A stretch of DNA of 64,000 nucleotides from Polytrichum commune (GCA_950295325.1 OX485803.1:48499554-48563553), one strand, 5' to 3'. Positions 36,976 to 49,490 are shown, counted from the first letter of the stretch. Translations and numbers: made by a program. Notes: generated by a model not told the origin, from the sequence alone.

Positions 36976-39900
36976 ATGGTTGGAATTCAACATACTAATG
37001 CGAAGGGCATGAATGGTAAAATGGCCCAAAATAATGGGAATGTATATATAATGAAGGACGCTCAACAAGGACCTCTGGAACTTCAAATGGGTAGTGATTC
37101 GTTCTCCAGGTTTGTTATTGTACTATTCCCTGATATTGAATGCCTGCATTTAGGTGTGATTCGAAGGAGCCAAAGGTTGTTCCAACATTTTTTCAATCGA
37201 AGAGAATATAGAAGTGCAAGGCTACGTTTTTCCAAACAACTTTATGCACATTTTGGAGAGGCCTATGCGACTGGTTGTTCAGAATCAGAAGGGTGTCAAT
37301 GCCCTGCATTTGGAAATATGCCTTGACTTGAGATTGTTCCTTGATAGCAATTACAACATTGATATTATCTTCGTCTTCAGAGCTTGTTAGTGTTTCTTGA
37401 GGCGTTTGATTCTATTACAAAATGCACATCAGGAATTGAGGCGTGCTGTGGGTTTCATATGGAGAGCAATTACCATAATATATATACATGTATATATATA
37501 AAGAAGGTATTTGAAACATATTGTACACTTTTTAACTCCAACTTTGGTCTGTTGCTTTTTAAGCAGGTCTGTTCCAGAATGTGACCATTCTTTTGGAAAT
37601 ACAAGTAATGGTGGTGTCAATGGAGAGAAAGTACCATCATCCCACCAGCATTTAGAAGAGATAGACCCAAAGAATGACAGTAGCAATTCACCAAGTTCTT
37701 TGAAGGTCTTGGCTGGCAAGGTGCCAACTGGTCATAACGAAGGTCATACTTTGAGTTTACCTAAGCTTCGACATGAGTATAATATTGATTCTTCAACCTC
37801 TGAGAATTTGGAGCACAAAAGAGAGAATCTGAGTCCAGAAAACGTATTAGACAACATACAGGAGAATCACCAACTGCACAATACGCAATCATTGCCTGTA
37901 TGGATGCCATCTGTTGTTGCAACGACTGTAAGCGAGGATGCAGAGGAGCAAACCTTTGATAACATAGGGAAAATTTCTCTGGGTCAGTTGAAAGTTGAGG
38001 TCAACGACATATATGGAATGGGTACATTTCTTGCCAATTTAAGAATCTTGCACTTTTTTGGACCAAATTATTTTGTCTGTAGGAAAGGCAGTAGAGAAAA
38101 GGCACCCATCAAGTCCTTACAATCTTTTGGTGGTCTTCCTTTCATGCTGTGGTTAATGTCCAAACCATGGCAAAACAGGTTGGTGTTCACAACTGAGGAA
38201 TTTAGATCAAAGAGAGATTCGATGTGCAATCAATGGCAATTGTGTTTTTGGTACAGAGAGGCAGCTCGTGAAAGCAAAGTCTATGACAAATATGTCATCT
38301 CCCACAAGCACTGGTAGCCTACCTTGCACTGATAATACGAAGAGGAGAGAGAAGAAAAATACCGAAAATGCCAACATCCGAAATATTGCAGAGAAGATTT
38401 CTGATCGGAAAAAGGTATTGCTTACTGCCTTTCGTGATAATTCATTTATTCTCATATAGAGGCCATAGTAATTTTAGTAACTCTTCCTTGAATGGTTCTT
38501 TACTTTAGATGGATTCCCTTCTGCACTTTTGAGTCCACTATGAAGAAGTTGGGGACCGCAATAGATAACGATCATGTTCCACAAATATGGTAGTTAGGTT
38601 CTTTAATACTTAAATTAGGCGAGGTGCAACCTTATGACACTACGAGCACTGAAGCACTAATGGACTTTTCTTTAGTTGAGATCTGGTATCTCAGACATCT
38701 TATTAAAGAACATAGGCACCCTGACTTTTGTTTGCAGTGTAGATGCCGTTCACATGAACAAGTTACATTTCGGATATGCACCTAGTATCTGTATGTTACA
38801 TTTTGAAGGTATGATTTGAGGAATGTAACACATTTCAAACTTATCTAAACTGATGTTCAAGAACTCCTCCACTGTTTTCACTCTGATGGGTAGGGAAATT
38901 TGGTGGAGAACAATAGGAGAACTGTAGGAGAACAATTTGAGGCTCTGATAGTTTGGCTGGAAGAGGGCATCTGGTTACTTCAGTGCTGCTATTGATGTAG
39001 GCGTCATTATTTGTGGCAGAAAAAAATCATGAAAAAGATGACTAGGGTTCGGGATGATGGAACCATAGACTTTGATCTTGGGGGAAGTGAGCGACTTGCG
39101 GAAGGTCTGTTTGGGGCCCAAAATAGGCAGCCTACGGATGAAGAATACATGGAAGATGGTGAAGATGAGACTAGGCAGACAATTCCTCCTCTCAGAATTG
39201 TGATGCTGATAGTTGGTACACGAGGTGATGTTCAACCATTTTTGGCTATTGGAAAAAAAATGCAGGTTTTTTCCACATCCTCTCTTGTGTACTCTGAAAC
39301 AGTATTTATAGCTCAAAATGTTGTTCGTCCATAGATGACCGTGAGTGAAGCTCATGATGTACTACTGCTTTTTTAAGAGATGCCAATGCTCATATGCCAT
39401 GTTTTGAATGTATTTGTGAAGCATGAAAGTCAGTGTAATTCTCAAGCTTCTAAGTTGGTCTTTACTTCTAAGCAGATTTAGATTGCTTTATAGGAATTTG
39501 GGCATCGGGTGAGGTTAGCAACACACGCCAACTTTAAGGACTTCGTCAAATCAGCAGGCTTAGAGTTTTATCCTCTTGGAGGGGATCCAAAGGTTCTTGC
39601 TGAATGTACGTCCCATTCATTACCTTGACAATGTGATTGATTGGTATTGATAACATGGCATAAATAGAATATGAAATCATGTCTTGTCCATAGATGCAGT
39701 ATATCGCATTCCTTCATTTACTTTCCTGTCATATGGAATTTGCGGTATGCAGAAGAATGATAATGTCTCTGCAACAGATATGGTGAAGAACAAGGGGTTT
39801 CTATCCTCTGGTCCAAAGGAAGTTAGAACACAAAGGAAACAGATAAAGTTAATTGTAAATTCATTACTAGCACCATGCATTGAGCCAGATTTGGATACCG

Positions 39901-42900
39901 GTGTCTCCTTCAATGCACAAGCAATCATTGCCAACCCCCCAGCCTATGGTACTACTTCTGCTCCTTCCTCCTATCTACATGTGCAAATGGTTCCATGGAT
40001 GTGGGAATTCAAGAAATCTGAGCTATCACGCAGATATGTTAATTAATTGCATCATTTTCCTTACTTTTTTGTTTGCTGTGGTGTTGTGGAATACATTCTG
40101 AAGTTGGTTGGTCAACCCTTTTTCACCTGATAACTATTTTGGTGCAGGACATGTTCATGTTGCAGAGTATCTCAAAATTCCTCTTCATATATACTTCACA
40201 ATGCCATGGACGTAAGTCCTCCAACTTTCTTCACTTTGCCGGATGACCACATGAACTTCTCGAAATAAATCATCACGGCAATATCATTACAGCGTGCAAA
40301 TTCTTAATACTACATCAATTTTTGGATCTTTGACCTCTGTATTGGCATGTCAATTAGACCTTAATTGAAAGTGAAATAAACTGTGACAATGTTTTACTCC
40401 CATTATCTACTGATCAATTCGTCTGCTGTGTATTTTTGAGGTAGAGCAGACCAACTAGCGCTTTTCCACATCCACTGTCACGTGTGACCAAACCCGCCGG
40501 TTACAAAGTAAGTGCTGATTCCTATAATACCAGTTACCATCCATTGAATAGAAGCCAATGTTACACTTTGTGGCATGTTCATGCTTGCACACCTTCTGTT
40601 TGTTATCATGATGTAAAGCATAATTATCTTGTCCTTGTTTTTCCTCAGCTGTCATATCAAGTTGTAGATACAATGATCTGGTTGGGTATTCGAAGCATCA
40701 TCAATGATTTCCGCAAGAAGAAGTTAAAACTTCGTCCCATTCCCTACCTAAGTTCTCAAGGTTCCATTGCTGATTTGCCAACGGGGTACCTCTGGAGCCC
40801 CCAACTCGTACCAAAACCTAACGGTATGTTTGTAGGGTATTCATATTAGCACAAGTTGTGTCCATATCAACCAATATCTAATTTGCAAGTCAATTGTGAA
40901 GGAATAAATATTTACAAAATCAATATCACTTCTAAAAGTAACTGTTTTGTAAATTTCTAATCATCTGTACTCTGTCAAGCTCTATCTCGGACATGGTCTC
41001 TTGGTGCAGAGATTTAGTGGTATAAAAGCAGCACATGTCTTACACATTGCGTTGCTCTATCTGGCTGTTTTCTTGATAGATTGTATAGTAGGATTTAGTA
41101 TTACAAGGAGGTTCACTGTAATAGTGTGTGGAGTAGTGACGCTTGCAGGATCTGGAGCAAGTCCTTTTACTTTTGGTAGTTTATTCTTATTATCAACAGA
41201 ATGCTGTATATACAAGCATGACAGTGTATACCTGTTGCATGTGCAGATTGGGGACCATTAATTGATGTTGTGGGTTTCTGCTTTCTGAAACAAGCAAATG
41301 AGTACAAGCCTCCAGAAAGTCTGGTCAATTGGTTGAAAGCTGGACCAGCACCCATATATATTGGCTTCGGAAGCCTTGTGAGTCTCAGTGAACATATCGG
41401 GTCTACTGTGCTTGGATTGATTCTTTATGAAGTGGAGAATACATTATTAACACCGTTGCTGTAAAACCAAAACCGGTCCTTTCTACCTAAGGATTTGAAT
41501 GGTGTTTGTGTGTCTTGAAGTAAAAGTGAGGCAAATGAACGAAACACTTGATGTTATCATTCATGAAGATGAATGATAGGACTTGATCAACTCTAGCTGG
41601 CTACCTTCAGATTCTTACTCTTCCTTGCTACGAATATCCCGATTTTATGCTCTTTTGTTGCTCGAAATTTAAATGGTCCTCACCCACCTGACTGGTCCAA
41701 GAACAAATTTCTCTGCTGCTTTTATATCAATTCATTGCATCCTCTCTGTCAGAATTATCGAAAGGACTTGATTGTTACATTCAGGGCTGTTCAAAGTTTG
41801 ATTATAAATGAAGAATTGAAAAGTTCTTCTGAAGGTAGTTGGGACTTCTGACTTTTATCTGCATCATAGGGGTTTTGTAACGTGTTTGTTGGTGGGATGT
41901 GATGTTATGGGTGTTGATTAAACTTGTGTATGTGTTACAATAGCCTCTTGCAGATCCCAAAGGCATGACGAAGATCATAGTTGATGCTTTGAGGAAAACC
42001 AACCAGCGAGGTCTCATCAATGAAGGTTGGGGTGGAATGGGAAAGAGTACGATTCTATCCCTCTTTCAATTTCATTTTTATGATCACGACAGATGTTCTG
42101 TTTCATACGTCATTTGATAAACGCAGATAAATATGCATGAGCCAATTATTTTCCTTAAGAGTAAGGGCTATTGTACCATTAATAACTGCTTGCAAGGCTG
42201 TCACTTGGATTGACTTGCAGGTGGTGAAGTGTAATGTTGTGTAGTGTACTACAGTTTGTGATATTTTGAAAGATACAATCTGTAAAGACATGGAAAAGAT
42301 TAGTGCTTACATCTTAACCTAGTTCTGAAAAGTTTCCCAATTTTACATTATTGGTACATTACTGATGGACATGTAGTCGTTGGCTCCACTCACAACATTT
42401 CTTTTCTTTTGCAGTGGACAATCCACCGGATTTTGTGCACCTTGTCCAGGATTGTCCTCATGACTGGCTTTTCCCTCAGTGTGCTGCTGTGGTGCGTCTC
42501 AATCCTTTTGATTTTTGAGTGCAACATGCCTCCTACATGTCTAGACAGCACTGAATTTATTGTCTCTCCTATAAACATCTATGCCTCAATTGTTGAGGAT
42601 GAAGTGTCGCAGTCCTCTCCAATTTAAGCTGTCATTATGGGTTGTTACACATGCAGTGACAAATTATCTTAAATACTTATGCAGCTTCTTATGTACTTAG
42701 TTGTTTATCTTTCATAAACTTCTCACAGTAAGCTTTTTGATTGTGCGATTGGATGAGGTCTAATGAATAGAATGCAGGCCACTATGAAGCTGGAGTGAAA
42801 ATTACTACTCCTATAAACATGACCCTGGACATTGCGATGGCTGGACAGGTACACCATGGCGGTGCAGGCACTACAGCTGCAGGTCTTCTGGCTGCGGTAA

Positions 42901-43891
42901 TTATAATGCTTCCCGATATCACCATTATTTGAGTTTAGGAAGATGCCACTTTATAGTATCTCTGTTCACCCAGCCAATCTTTTATGCTTGGTTGTTCTTG
43001 GATATCAAATTGGTGTAACAATGTGACATCAAATTGGTGTCAAACTCAATTCTAAACATGATACAAGTGTAAACAACAACATATGCAATGTAATGTTCAG
43101 GCTATCCCATTATGGTCCTCCAGGTGCAAAGTAGATTCAGGAAAAGAATTGATACGCATGCCTCACAACTGATTGTCAAGTAATTAGCGTGCAATTGACA
43201 CCTATGCACCAACTTACCCTGACTTGATTTTGTCGCTCCAGTGCCCAACAACAGTGATTCCATTTTTTGGTGACCAGCCGTTTTGGGGAGGCCGCATACA
43301 TGAGAAGGGTGTTGGGCCTGTACCAATTCCTGTAAAGAGTTTCTCTGTAGAGAAGCTTGTTGACGCCATCAAATTCATGTTGAACCCTGAGGTATGTTAC
43401 CCACGGCTAGACATTCATGAACATCTTCCAGAAACTGAACCCCATGTCCAACTAGATCTTTAAAATAGATAACTGTAACAAACAGGTTAGTGCAAAAGAT
43501 TGATAAAAGTGTTGGCCACCCTGTACACGTTGAGCAAACGTCAAGTTTCCTCACACATGACTAAGCTTTTTTCGTTGAAACAACCAAACTGTGTTTCAGT
43601 CTATGAATGATGTCATTGATAGTGTACTCACATATTTATAATGCATCTTGGTTCATCCTTTAATGTTCCTGTGGACAGGTCAAAACGAAAGCAACTGAAT
43701 TATCTGAGAAAATGGTGAATGAAGATGGTGTTCAAGGTGCGCTTGATGCATTTCACAGACACATCAAGAAACACATTGCAGACATTATGCAAGAAACAAC
43801 GCCCCCATCACCGCACAAACCTGCCAAAAAGAAATTCAACCACTTCTGTCACTCATGTTGTTCATGTGGCAAACACCATACTTTAGAATGA
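36976..43891 (+). CDS. UGT80: Sterol 3-beta-glucosyltransferase, UGT80 family (15 exons; 5' end uncertain)
   Basis: This enzyme transfers glucose from UDP-glucose to the 3-OH of membrane sterols. Exons are 36976-37109, 37567-37982, 38257-38414, 39020-39265, 39494-39605, 39778-39948, 40148-40211, 40450-40507, 40649-40823, 41247-41377, 41944-42046, 42415-42491, 42849-42896, 43242-43391 and 43679-43891. All join in frame with GT-AG borders, giving about 751 codons. Family landmarks are [10 protein letters not shown] (about residues 301-310), [54 protein letters not shown] and the UDP-sugar-binding [12 protein letters not shown] with [10 protein letters not shown]. The C-terminus is rich in Cys, His and Lys. 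It is closest to UGT80B1 by eye. The N-terminal 236 residues are longer than in Arabidopsis and poorly conserved. The frame stays open upstream of the chosen Met to about 36820 with two CxxC pairs. Exon 2 could also end at 38021. Confidence 0.92.
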
Positions 43892-44440
43892 TTTTTATAT
43901 TCAACCATTCTTGGATTCAAGAATAGTTAGGAATTCATAATTAACACACACATATTTATGTATCATAGACCATAGAAAGCATGTCAATTACGAAGCATTT
44001 TTGGTTTAGTCTCAAACCTAGTTAGCGTTTGAGAAGTTTTGTTTGAATTTTGTGTTGAGAAAGGAGCATGAAGCTCAGAAGTATGAAATACAAAAGTTGA
44101 ATCCATTTGTGATGTTTCTTAATGTTGTTTGAGTGCTTTTTGTTCTTCAAGTTCATTTCTTGCAGTGAATTGCTTCCTGAGAAATCTCCACCACAAGCTT
44201 ATGACAATATTTCCTACATTTTATACAAGAGAAGGAACAATCACTGTGACCACCACACACGCTATTTCGCATAAACCTTTCTACGACTCAGATTTTTACT
44301 CGGAAAATCTAGAATGAGAAACTTATCAGGAGGAATTCGGTAAATGAATCTATGCACCAATTATAATTGGTTTGATCCAGGCTCACTTTAGAACAACTGA
44401 CTACAGTGTCCCGCGGAGTGGACATAATTCAAGCGAAGGT

Positions 44441-44456
44441 GGTGTTAAATAACACC
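44441..44456 (-). promoter_or_regulatory. Histone-type 3' hairpin of H2A gene 1
   Basis: In the mRNA sense this reads GGTGTTATTTAACACC: a perfect 6-bp stem, a 4-base loop, then ACC. It lies 39 bases past the stop codon. The same hairpin occurs at the same distance in the other two H2A genes. The 6-bp stem, 4-base loop, GG/CC base pairs and trailing ACC resemble the 3' stem-loop of replication-dependent histone mRNAs of animals and green algae. Confidence 0.7.
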
Positions 44457-44477
44457 ATGTGAGGGTGTGAAGCGCAA

Positions 44478-44495
44478 GCTTCCGTCAACAGAAGC
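44478..44495 (-). promoter_or_regulatory. Hairpin directly after the stop codon of H2A gene 1
   Basis: In the mRNA sense GCTTC and GAAGC pair around an 8-base loop, immediately after the TGA. The stem is unchanged in the other two H2A genes while the loop differs, which supports a real structure. Confidence 0.55.
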
Positions 44496-45038
44496 TCAAG
44501 CGGAAACCTTCTTGCTGACGGCAAGTCCCTGAGAGCTTTTCTTCGGAAGCAAGATGGAATGAATGTTCGGCAGAACGCCTCCGTTCGCAATTGTCACGCT
44601 GCCAAGCAACTTGCTCAGCTCCTCATCATTGCGGACGGCAAGCTGCACATGTCGGGGCACAATCCGAGTCTTCTTGTTGTCCCTGGATGCGTTTCCCGCC
44701 AATTCAAGAACCTGCAAAATCATCCATTCTGCGTTTGACAAAAAGTTTCTAGAAATACGCCAACCTGCATAGATGATAAATACTAGAAGATCATCCCTTA
44801 AGAAAACCCTTTACTAAGAATGCAACGTCTGCAAAAAAAATCATGAGTGCAACAATGGCCTCACCTCAGCGGCAAGATATTCCAGCACGGCGGCTAGGTA
44901 TACGGGGGCACCAGCGCCGACGCGACTAGCGAACTTGCCAGCCTTGATAAGCCGAGCAATCCTGCCCACGGGGAATTGCAATCCCGCCTTGGTGCTGCGA
45001 GAAACGGCCTTCTTACCAACAGTCCTTCCTCGAGACAT
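44496..45038 (-). CDS. Histone H2A, gene 1
   Basis: This is a core nucleosome histone. Two exons (45038-44865 and 44711-44496) join at a phase-0 GT-AG intron between codons for ..YLAAE and VLELAGN, giving 129 residues. The histone fold is complete: [20 protein letters not shown], the [19 protein letters not shown] helix, the acidic-patch [10 protein letters not shown], and the docking segment [15 protein letters not shown]. The short tail ends in VSKKVSA. It has no SQ(E/D)phi motif and is therefore not H2A.X; it lacks H2A.Z features and the SPKK tails of H2A.W. The N-terminus [17 protein letters not shown] differs from the usual MAGRGK. Upstream lie CCAAT, TTCGCGC and CACGGATC. Confidence 0.96.
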
Positions 45039-45350
45039 TTTCACCTTGTTACAAGAACTCCACACTGCAAGAACCAGCACAAATATCACAGCCACAGAAA
45101 TGAGAACCCTCTCAAAACAGCACAACCCGCAGATACTTGCAAAATCACAACAAACTGAACAGAATTCGCTACAGAGCACCAAAATCACGCAGAAATGGCT
45201 CATCAGCTGCGCGATCAGTATGGCCAGGACGAATACCAGATAGCACAAGTTGTAAGAGCGCAATCGAATTGCGGAAGACGAGGAGCGATTTGAAAGCAAG
45301 AGCAAGTTGAATGCAAATTCAGCGCTGGTGCTTCCTTTTGTACTCTAGAG

Positions 45351-45395
45351 TTCGCGCTCTAATTCTCGGCCAATGAGAAGCAGGTCACACGGATC
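45351..45395 (-). promoter_or_regulatory. Promoter elements of H2A gene 1 (E2F-like, CCAAT, octamer-like)
   Basis: TTCGCGC (45351-45357, E2F-type), CCAAT (45370-45374) and CACGGATC (45388-45395) occur in this order. CACGGATC is one base off the plant histone octamer CGCGGATC. The same three elements occur in the same order and with similar spacing upstream of the other two H2A genes. Confidence 0.65.
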
Positions 45396-46074
45396 GAGCC
45401 TCTGCGCCGTCAGGTCTACCAGATTGACGGATGCGATGCCCTCTTAAATTTGAAAGTTTGAATTTGACGCCAAAGCAGGGTTTGCGCGTGAGTATGACAC
45501 TTTCTTGGCACTTGGATGAAAACATGTGTCAAGTGGATCATCCGTCCACTCACTTTTCCATCCTATCATTTCGATACAAACGTGTAAGCCATTCTCAAAC
45601 CTAAAAAATTGTATAACACAGAGCTTCCGCTACACTGACTAGGATGCATATGTGCTTGGAAATAGAATAAATTGTGACATAATAAACTTATATGTATATA
45701 TGTATAAATGTATAAATGTCACCACTTGTTGCTTCTTGCGTGCATCACAAGGATCATAAGTTTGTGCTTATTTTGGATTGTTGTGTTGGTGTTACATAGA
45801 TCATGTGTAAAAGTACTTTGTATTATTCAAATTTTTTGTTGCACAGATGACATAAACTAGTGGGCCTTGATGATTTGTGGACACTCTAATTACCATGTTA
45901 CCATGGTGATTTTGGAGTTTGATATTACATTTGGGGATTTGGTGGAATTTTCGAAGAGTGTTTTTATTTGCAGTTTTGATTTTTCAGAAGAAGATCTCAA
46001 GACGCAATAATCTGATCACATAACCCATTTGCCAAGATGGAATTTTGGAAATAATTTACTTACCATTTGACACA
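45396..46074. other. Intergenic upstream of H2A gene 1
   Basis: A GACGCCAAA site (E2F-like TTTGGCGTC on the gene strand) lies near 45460-45475. Beyond that the sequence is AT-rich and nothing else is recognised. Confidence 0.4.
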
Positions 46075-46146
46075 TGTGGCTATTGGATTTCGAGCCCGTG
46101 TCTCCATAGCTACAACGTGAAAATCTCACCGCTAAACTATAGCCAC
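46075..46146 (-). pseudogene. Decayed tRNA-His copy
   Basis: Over its full 72 bases this aligns with the tRNA-His at 47454-47525 in the same orientation. Changes in the anticodon loop turn GTG into GTA and break the anticodon stem, and the T stem is broken. The acceptor stem stays fully paired, because the seventh pair changed from G-C to A-T on both sides. It is probably not a functional tRNA. Confidence 0.8.
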
Positions 46147-47453
46147 TTGTCATCATGAGTGTTTTTAATACCCATGACCCATCGCCCATCCAAGAGCAAA
46201 AGATTATTCAAAATTTGTCACAAGCTTTCATCCATGGAGGCAAGATATCATCCATTATTACCAAAGTATGTCCATGAGCGAATCAATTATGACTAATGAT
46301 TAGTTCAACTTAGGTGGGCAATTTGTCAGTCCTATAGATCATCATCCACTCTCGTCTCGTTGGTTATCTACTCCTAACTCTCCACATTTGATTCCGTTAA
46401 ATGTGCTTTGAGTTTTATCCTTTGTAAGTTTTCCTTAAATAGTTTTTTTGGTTAAAAGAATCATTGTAAAGGAAAAAAACATCAATACTATTGCCAACCA
46501 TCATCATACCATGGCCAAATTTGCACTACCTAATTAGCACTATTTTACTTTCTATAGGCAACCAAATTCATATGTCTAGTTCGAGATGTTACTCATTATT
46601 AACCGAATCATTACTTGTGAATACACAGATTCTTGCATGTGGTTATACCTAACAAGTATCATGTTTGATCGGTACTCTAATGATAACAACGGTTGGTAAG
46701 TTTTTTGAATAATTTTTTGTATTGATACCATGCGTTCTCCTAATTATTTATGCACAATTAATGGAAACCCAATCGCTGGCTCCAACCTCCTACATAGTAT
46801 ATGTGGTATTTGTACAAAAGACGAAGAAGGAGAAGAAGAAGCACTATTGTCATTGGAGGAGGTTGGAGGAGGTTGGAGTTTCTTTTATAAAACATCCTTG
46901 ACCGTGCTCAAAGGACAATGGCATTAGATGTAAAACTACTTCACCCTTTACAAAGAGTAGACACTACATTAGTGACTGGTAAAAATACCAAATAACCAAT
47001 AAGACGTATTCGGGGCATCATGTTATCGTGGAACCAAGATTACTTGTATTCATTGGTTCATAATTGAAAATTCCTCTTATTATGAACAACTCAATTCCTC
47101 AATGTTGGTTTCAACTTACTTATGAAGTTAGACCAACCAATGACTTGAGCTTACGACTTCATGTTACTTTTATCTTTACTAGTGTTGAAATGTAGGTTTT
47201 ACTTGACATTCAAGATGGTCTCAACCAATGTAAGACTGACACATGAAAAACTTGAGGTAAAAATGATTAATTTTTGTTCGGAATAGAGAACCCTCTACAC
47301 TAGTCCAATCCTAGATATTCAATGGCTAAATTTGGATCTCCAATTCAAACTTGCACATTTTTGTGGTGCTTCTAAATTGACCATTATGAGGACCAAGTTA
47401 ATTTTTTCGTTCCGAAAAATGCAAAGGGATAATAAAACAAAATCGGTTTAAAT
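46147..47453. other. Intergenic between tRNA copy and tRNA gene
   Basis: AT-rich, with no recognisable gene. A short GAAGAAGGAGAAGAAGAAG simple repeat lies near 46820-46840. Confidence 0.5.
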
Positions 47454-47525
47454 TGTGGCTGCTGGGATTCGAGCCCAGGTCTCCACGGCCACAACGTGGA
47501 ATTCTCACCACTAAACTACAGCCAC
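47454..47525 (-). tRNA. tRNA-His (anticodon GTG)
   Basis: A 72-base cloverleaf. The acceptor stem GTGGCTG/CAGCCAC is fully paired and is followed by A. The anticodon stem CCACG/CGTGG holds the loop TTGTGGC with anticodon GTG. The T arm CTGGG-CTCGAAT-CCCAG is intact. The internal pol III A and B boxes are present. CCA is not encoded, as expected for a nuclear gene. The sequence matches the standard plant cytosolic tRNA-His as I remember it. Confidence 0.95.
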
Positions 47526-47980
47526 TTGTGCATGGAGCTTGACTTCATCAGTTAGTCCATGATTAAATTTTTGCTTTGTGATTCTCATTAATTTCTCCCT
47601 TAGGAAAGTTTCCTTATAAGATTCGCCATTAAAGAAACTACAATTTAAGGCATCAATGTGCTTAACACAATGTTTTTGACCGATTTTGGCCCGCTATGCA
47701 ACTCACGATTTTGACCACTTGCCATTTCATCATGTCAAGGTCAATGTTACCTGATAATATTATTTTTGAATTAGCAAGAAACAATGGAAAATTCAAATCA
47801 ATTTTTAGATGTGAAATTATTATCCCTCACAATTTTCTTAAATTGGCGATGGTGGTATAGTATCCCACAATTCGAATGATTGAATCAATTGAAACTATAC
47901 TTCAAGATGTAATGTATTCTTCAACATGGCTTAAAAACTATACTCTTTAGTAGGTACACCATACTATTACTCATCGACAT

Positions 47981-48081
47981 GGACCCTCAAAATATAACAG
48001 TGGGATGTTTGGGAACTCAGTCTAATTATGAGTCTCCATGCGCAAGTTTTCGAGCATCTAACTGTTATATTTTGAGGGCCC
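47981..48081. mobile_element. Small palindromic element, 101 bp
   Basis: The left end GGACCCTCAAAATATAACAG is matched by the reverse complement at the right, CTGTTATATTTTGAGGGCCC, with one mismatch. ACAT occurs on both sides (47977-47980 and 48082-48085), a possible 4-bp duplication. It would fold into a long hairpin. Class unknown. Confidence 0.6.
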
Positions 48082-48674
48082 ACATAACAAAAGTTGAATG
48101 TTGAGTAATGTTATGACTCCAACCCAAGTCTTGCAGTCATACTTTATGATACATCTGTGACATTAGGTCAAGCTCTCCCCCCTCTCAAGTCCTTAGAGGG
48201 TTAATAGTTGTAATGAGCCTTGAGCGGGTATGGACATGCGACCACCAACCACATATATGTGAGGTGCAAATTGATGTTAGTAAGTTTGGATGACGAGTCT
48301 GATTTCAGATGAATGTTAAATTGATTAATTTAAAAAATAGTATTTAGGTAATTTTGGACATTTTGGCCCATTATGGACAAAACCATTGGTTGATATCATC
48401 ATTCGAATTCCCTCGATTTTGTGACTTCTACCCTCAACTTTGTTGTTGTAATTCATATGTGGCTTCCATTCATTCTTATCATGCATTATGACCATAAAAC
48501 GTGTGTTTGCACTATGTTTTTGTTTGTTATCACAAAATGCATGCATAATAACAAACTATTCGAAAGCGTGGAATTATCTAAGTACCAATTTCTTACTTGA
48601 TACTAAAATAATATTGATATAAGCATTTTAACATAAACCCATATCAAACTAGTTTGCGTATGAAACATTCACTA

Positions 48675-48990
48675 TCATTACGGTAGATGAGGCCAATTTG
48701 GTTAGCTTCCTTAATCATACACCTACTTTTGGCTCCTAGTTGGCAATACACTCTTTCTAATGTGGTGGGTGAGTAATGCAAGGTTGTTTAGCTGCCACCT
48801 TGATGAAATTTTGGTTAATAACAATTGTAGAAATCAAACTATACCACCATCCTCTATTATTAAGAGTGCTATTTACCAAGATATGACACGCTTGTTTTTT
48901 TGTGGGCAAGGTGGACAAATTAGGAGGCGTCATGTGGTTATGAGGTGCCAACCAATTTGTATTGTGGGTATTTTATAATGAAAAGCCAAT
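48675..48990 (-). repeat. Dispersed repeat, copy 2, without the MITE
   Basis: Its reverse complement aligns with the flanks of the MITE at 20954-21537. At 48774-48776 there is a single TTA (on the minus strand) where the other copy has TTA-MITE-TTA. Both copies are non-coding and diverged. Confidence 0.72.
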
Positions 48991-49433
48991 TCGACAACAT
49001 TCAATTCCTCTACACAATTGCTAAGCTGTTAGCAAGAAACATCAACTACATCCTGTTTGCGGAAGCAATTCTACTTTTTCATATTTTCTCATGCCTAAGT
49101 CCAGATTACAATTATGAAGACCACAGCACATTCACATGGATTAAATGTATTGATCTATTTACATTGTCTGAGAACACGGATATGATTCAATAGCATCGAT
49201 TGAAGGTGACCTGGGTATTTCATATTTGGCACTCAGGATTCACACAAATATGATCCTTGTCCGGCCCACTATACGCAACTCTCAATGAGAAGCATCAAGA
49301 TTGAACGCATAGGTAGTCTGGTCATCTGATGGCCATTTTCCAGGCTTTCACTGTGGGAGAACTGACTGTGTTTAGTTCAGTGCTTGTGGAATAGACAGTA
49401 TCCCCCAGAGTTGACGAAATCAAAGAGAAAGGT

Positions 49434-49449
49434 GGTGTTAAATAACACC
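49434..49449 (-). promoter_or_regulatory. Histone-type 3' hairpin of H2A gene 2
   Basis: In the mRNA sense GGTGTTATTTAACACC, followed by ACC, lies 41 bases past the stop codon. It is identical to the hairpin of gene 1. A second stem, GCTTC/GAAGC, lies between it and the stop at 49473-49490. Confidence 0.7.
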
Positions 49450-49490
49450 ATGTGAGAGTGATATGAGCGCAAGCTTCGGTGAACAGAAGC

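Noticed and set aside
41001-41246. Hydrophobic open frame within the UGT80 gene
   Set aside because: It lies in the intron between exons 9 and 10, which are fixed by conserved protein sequence on both sides.
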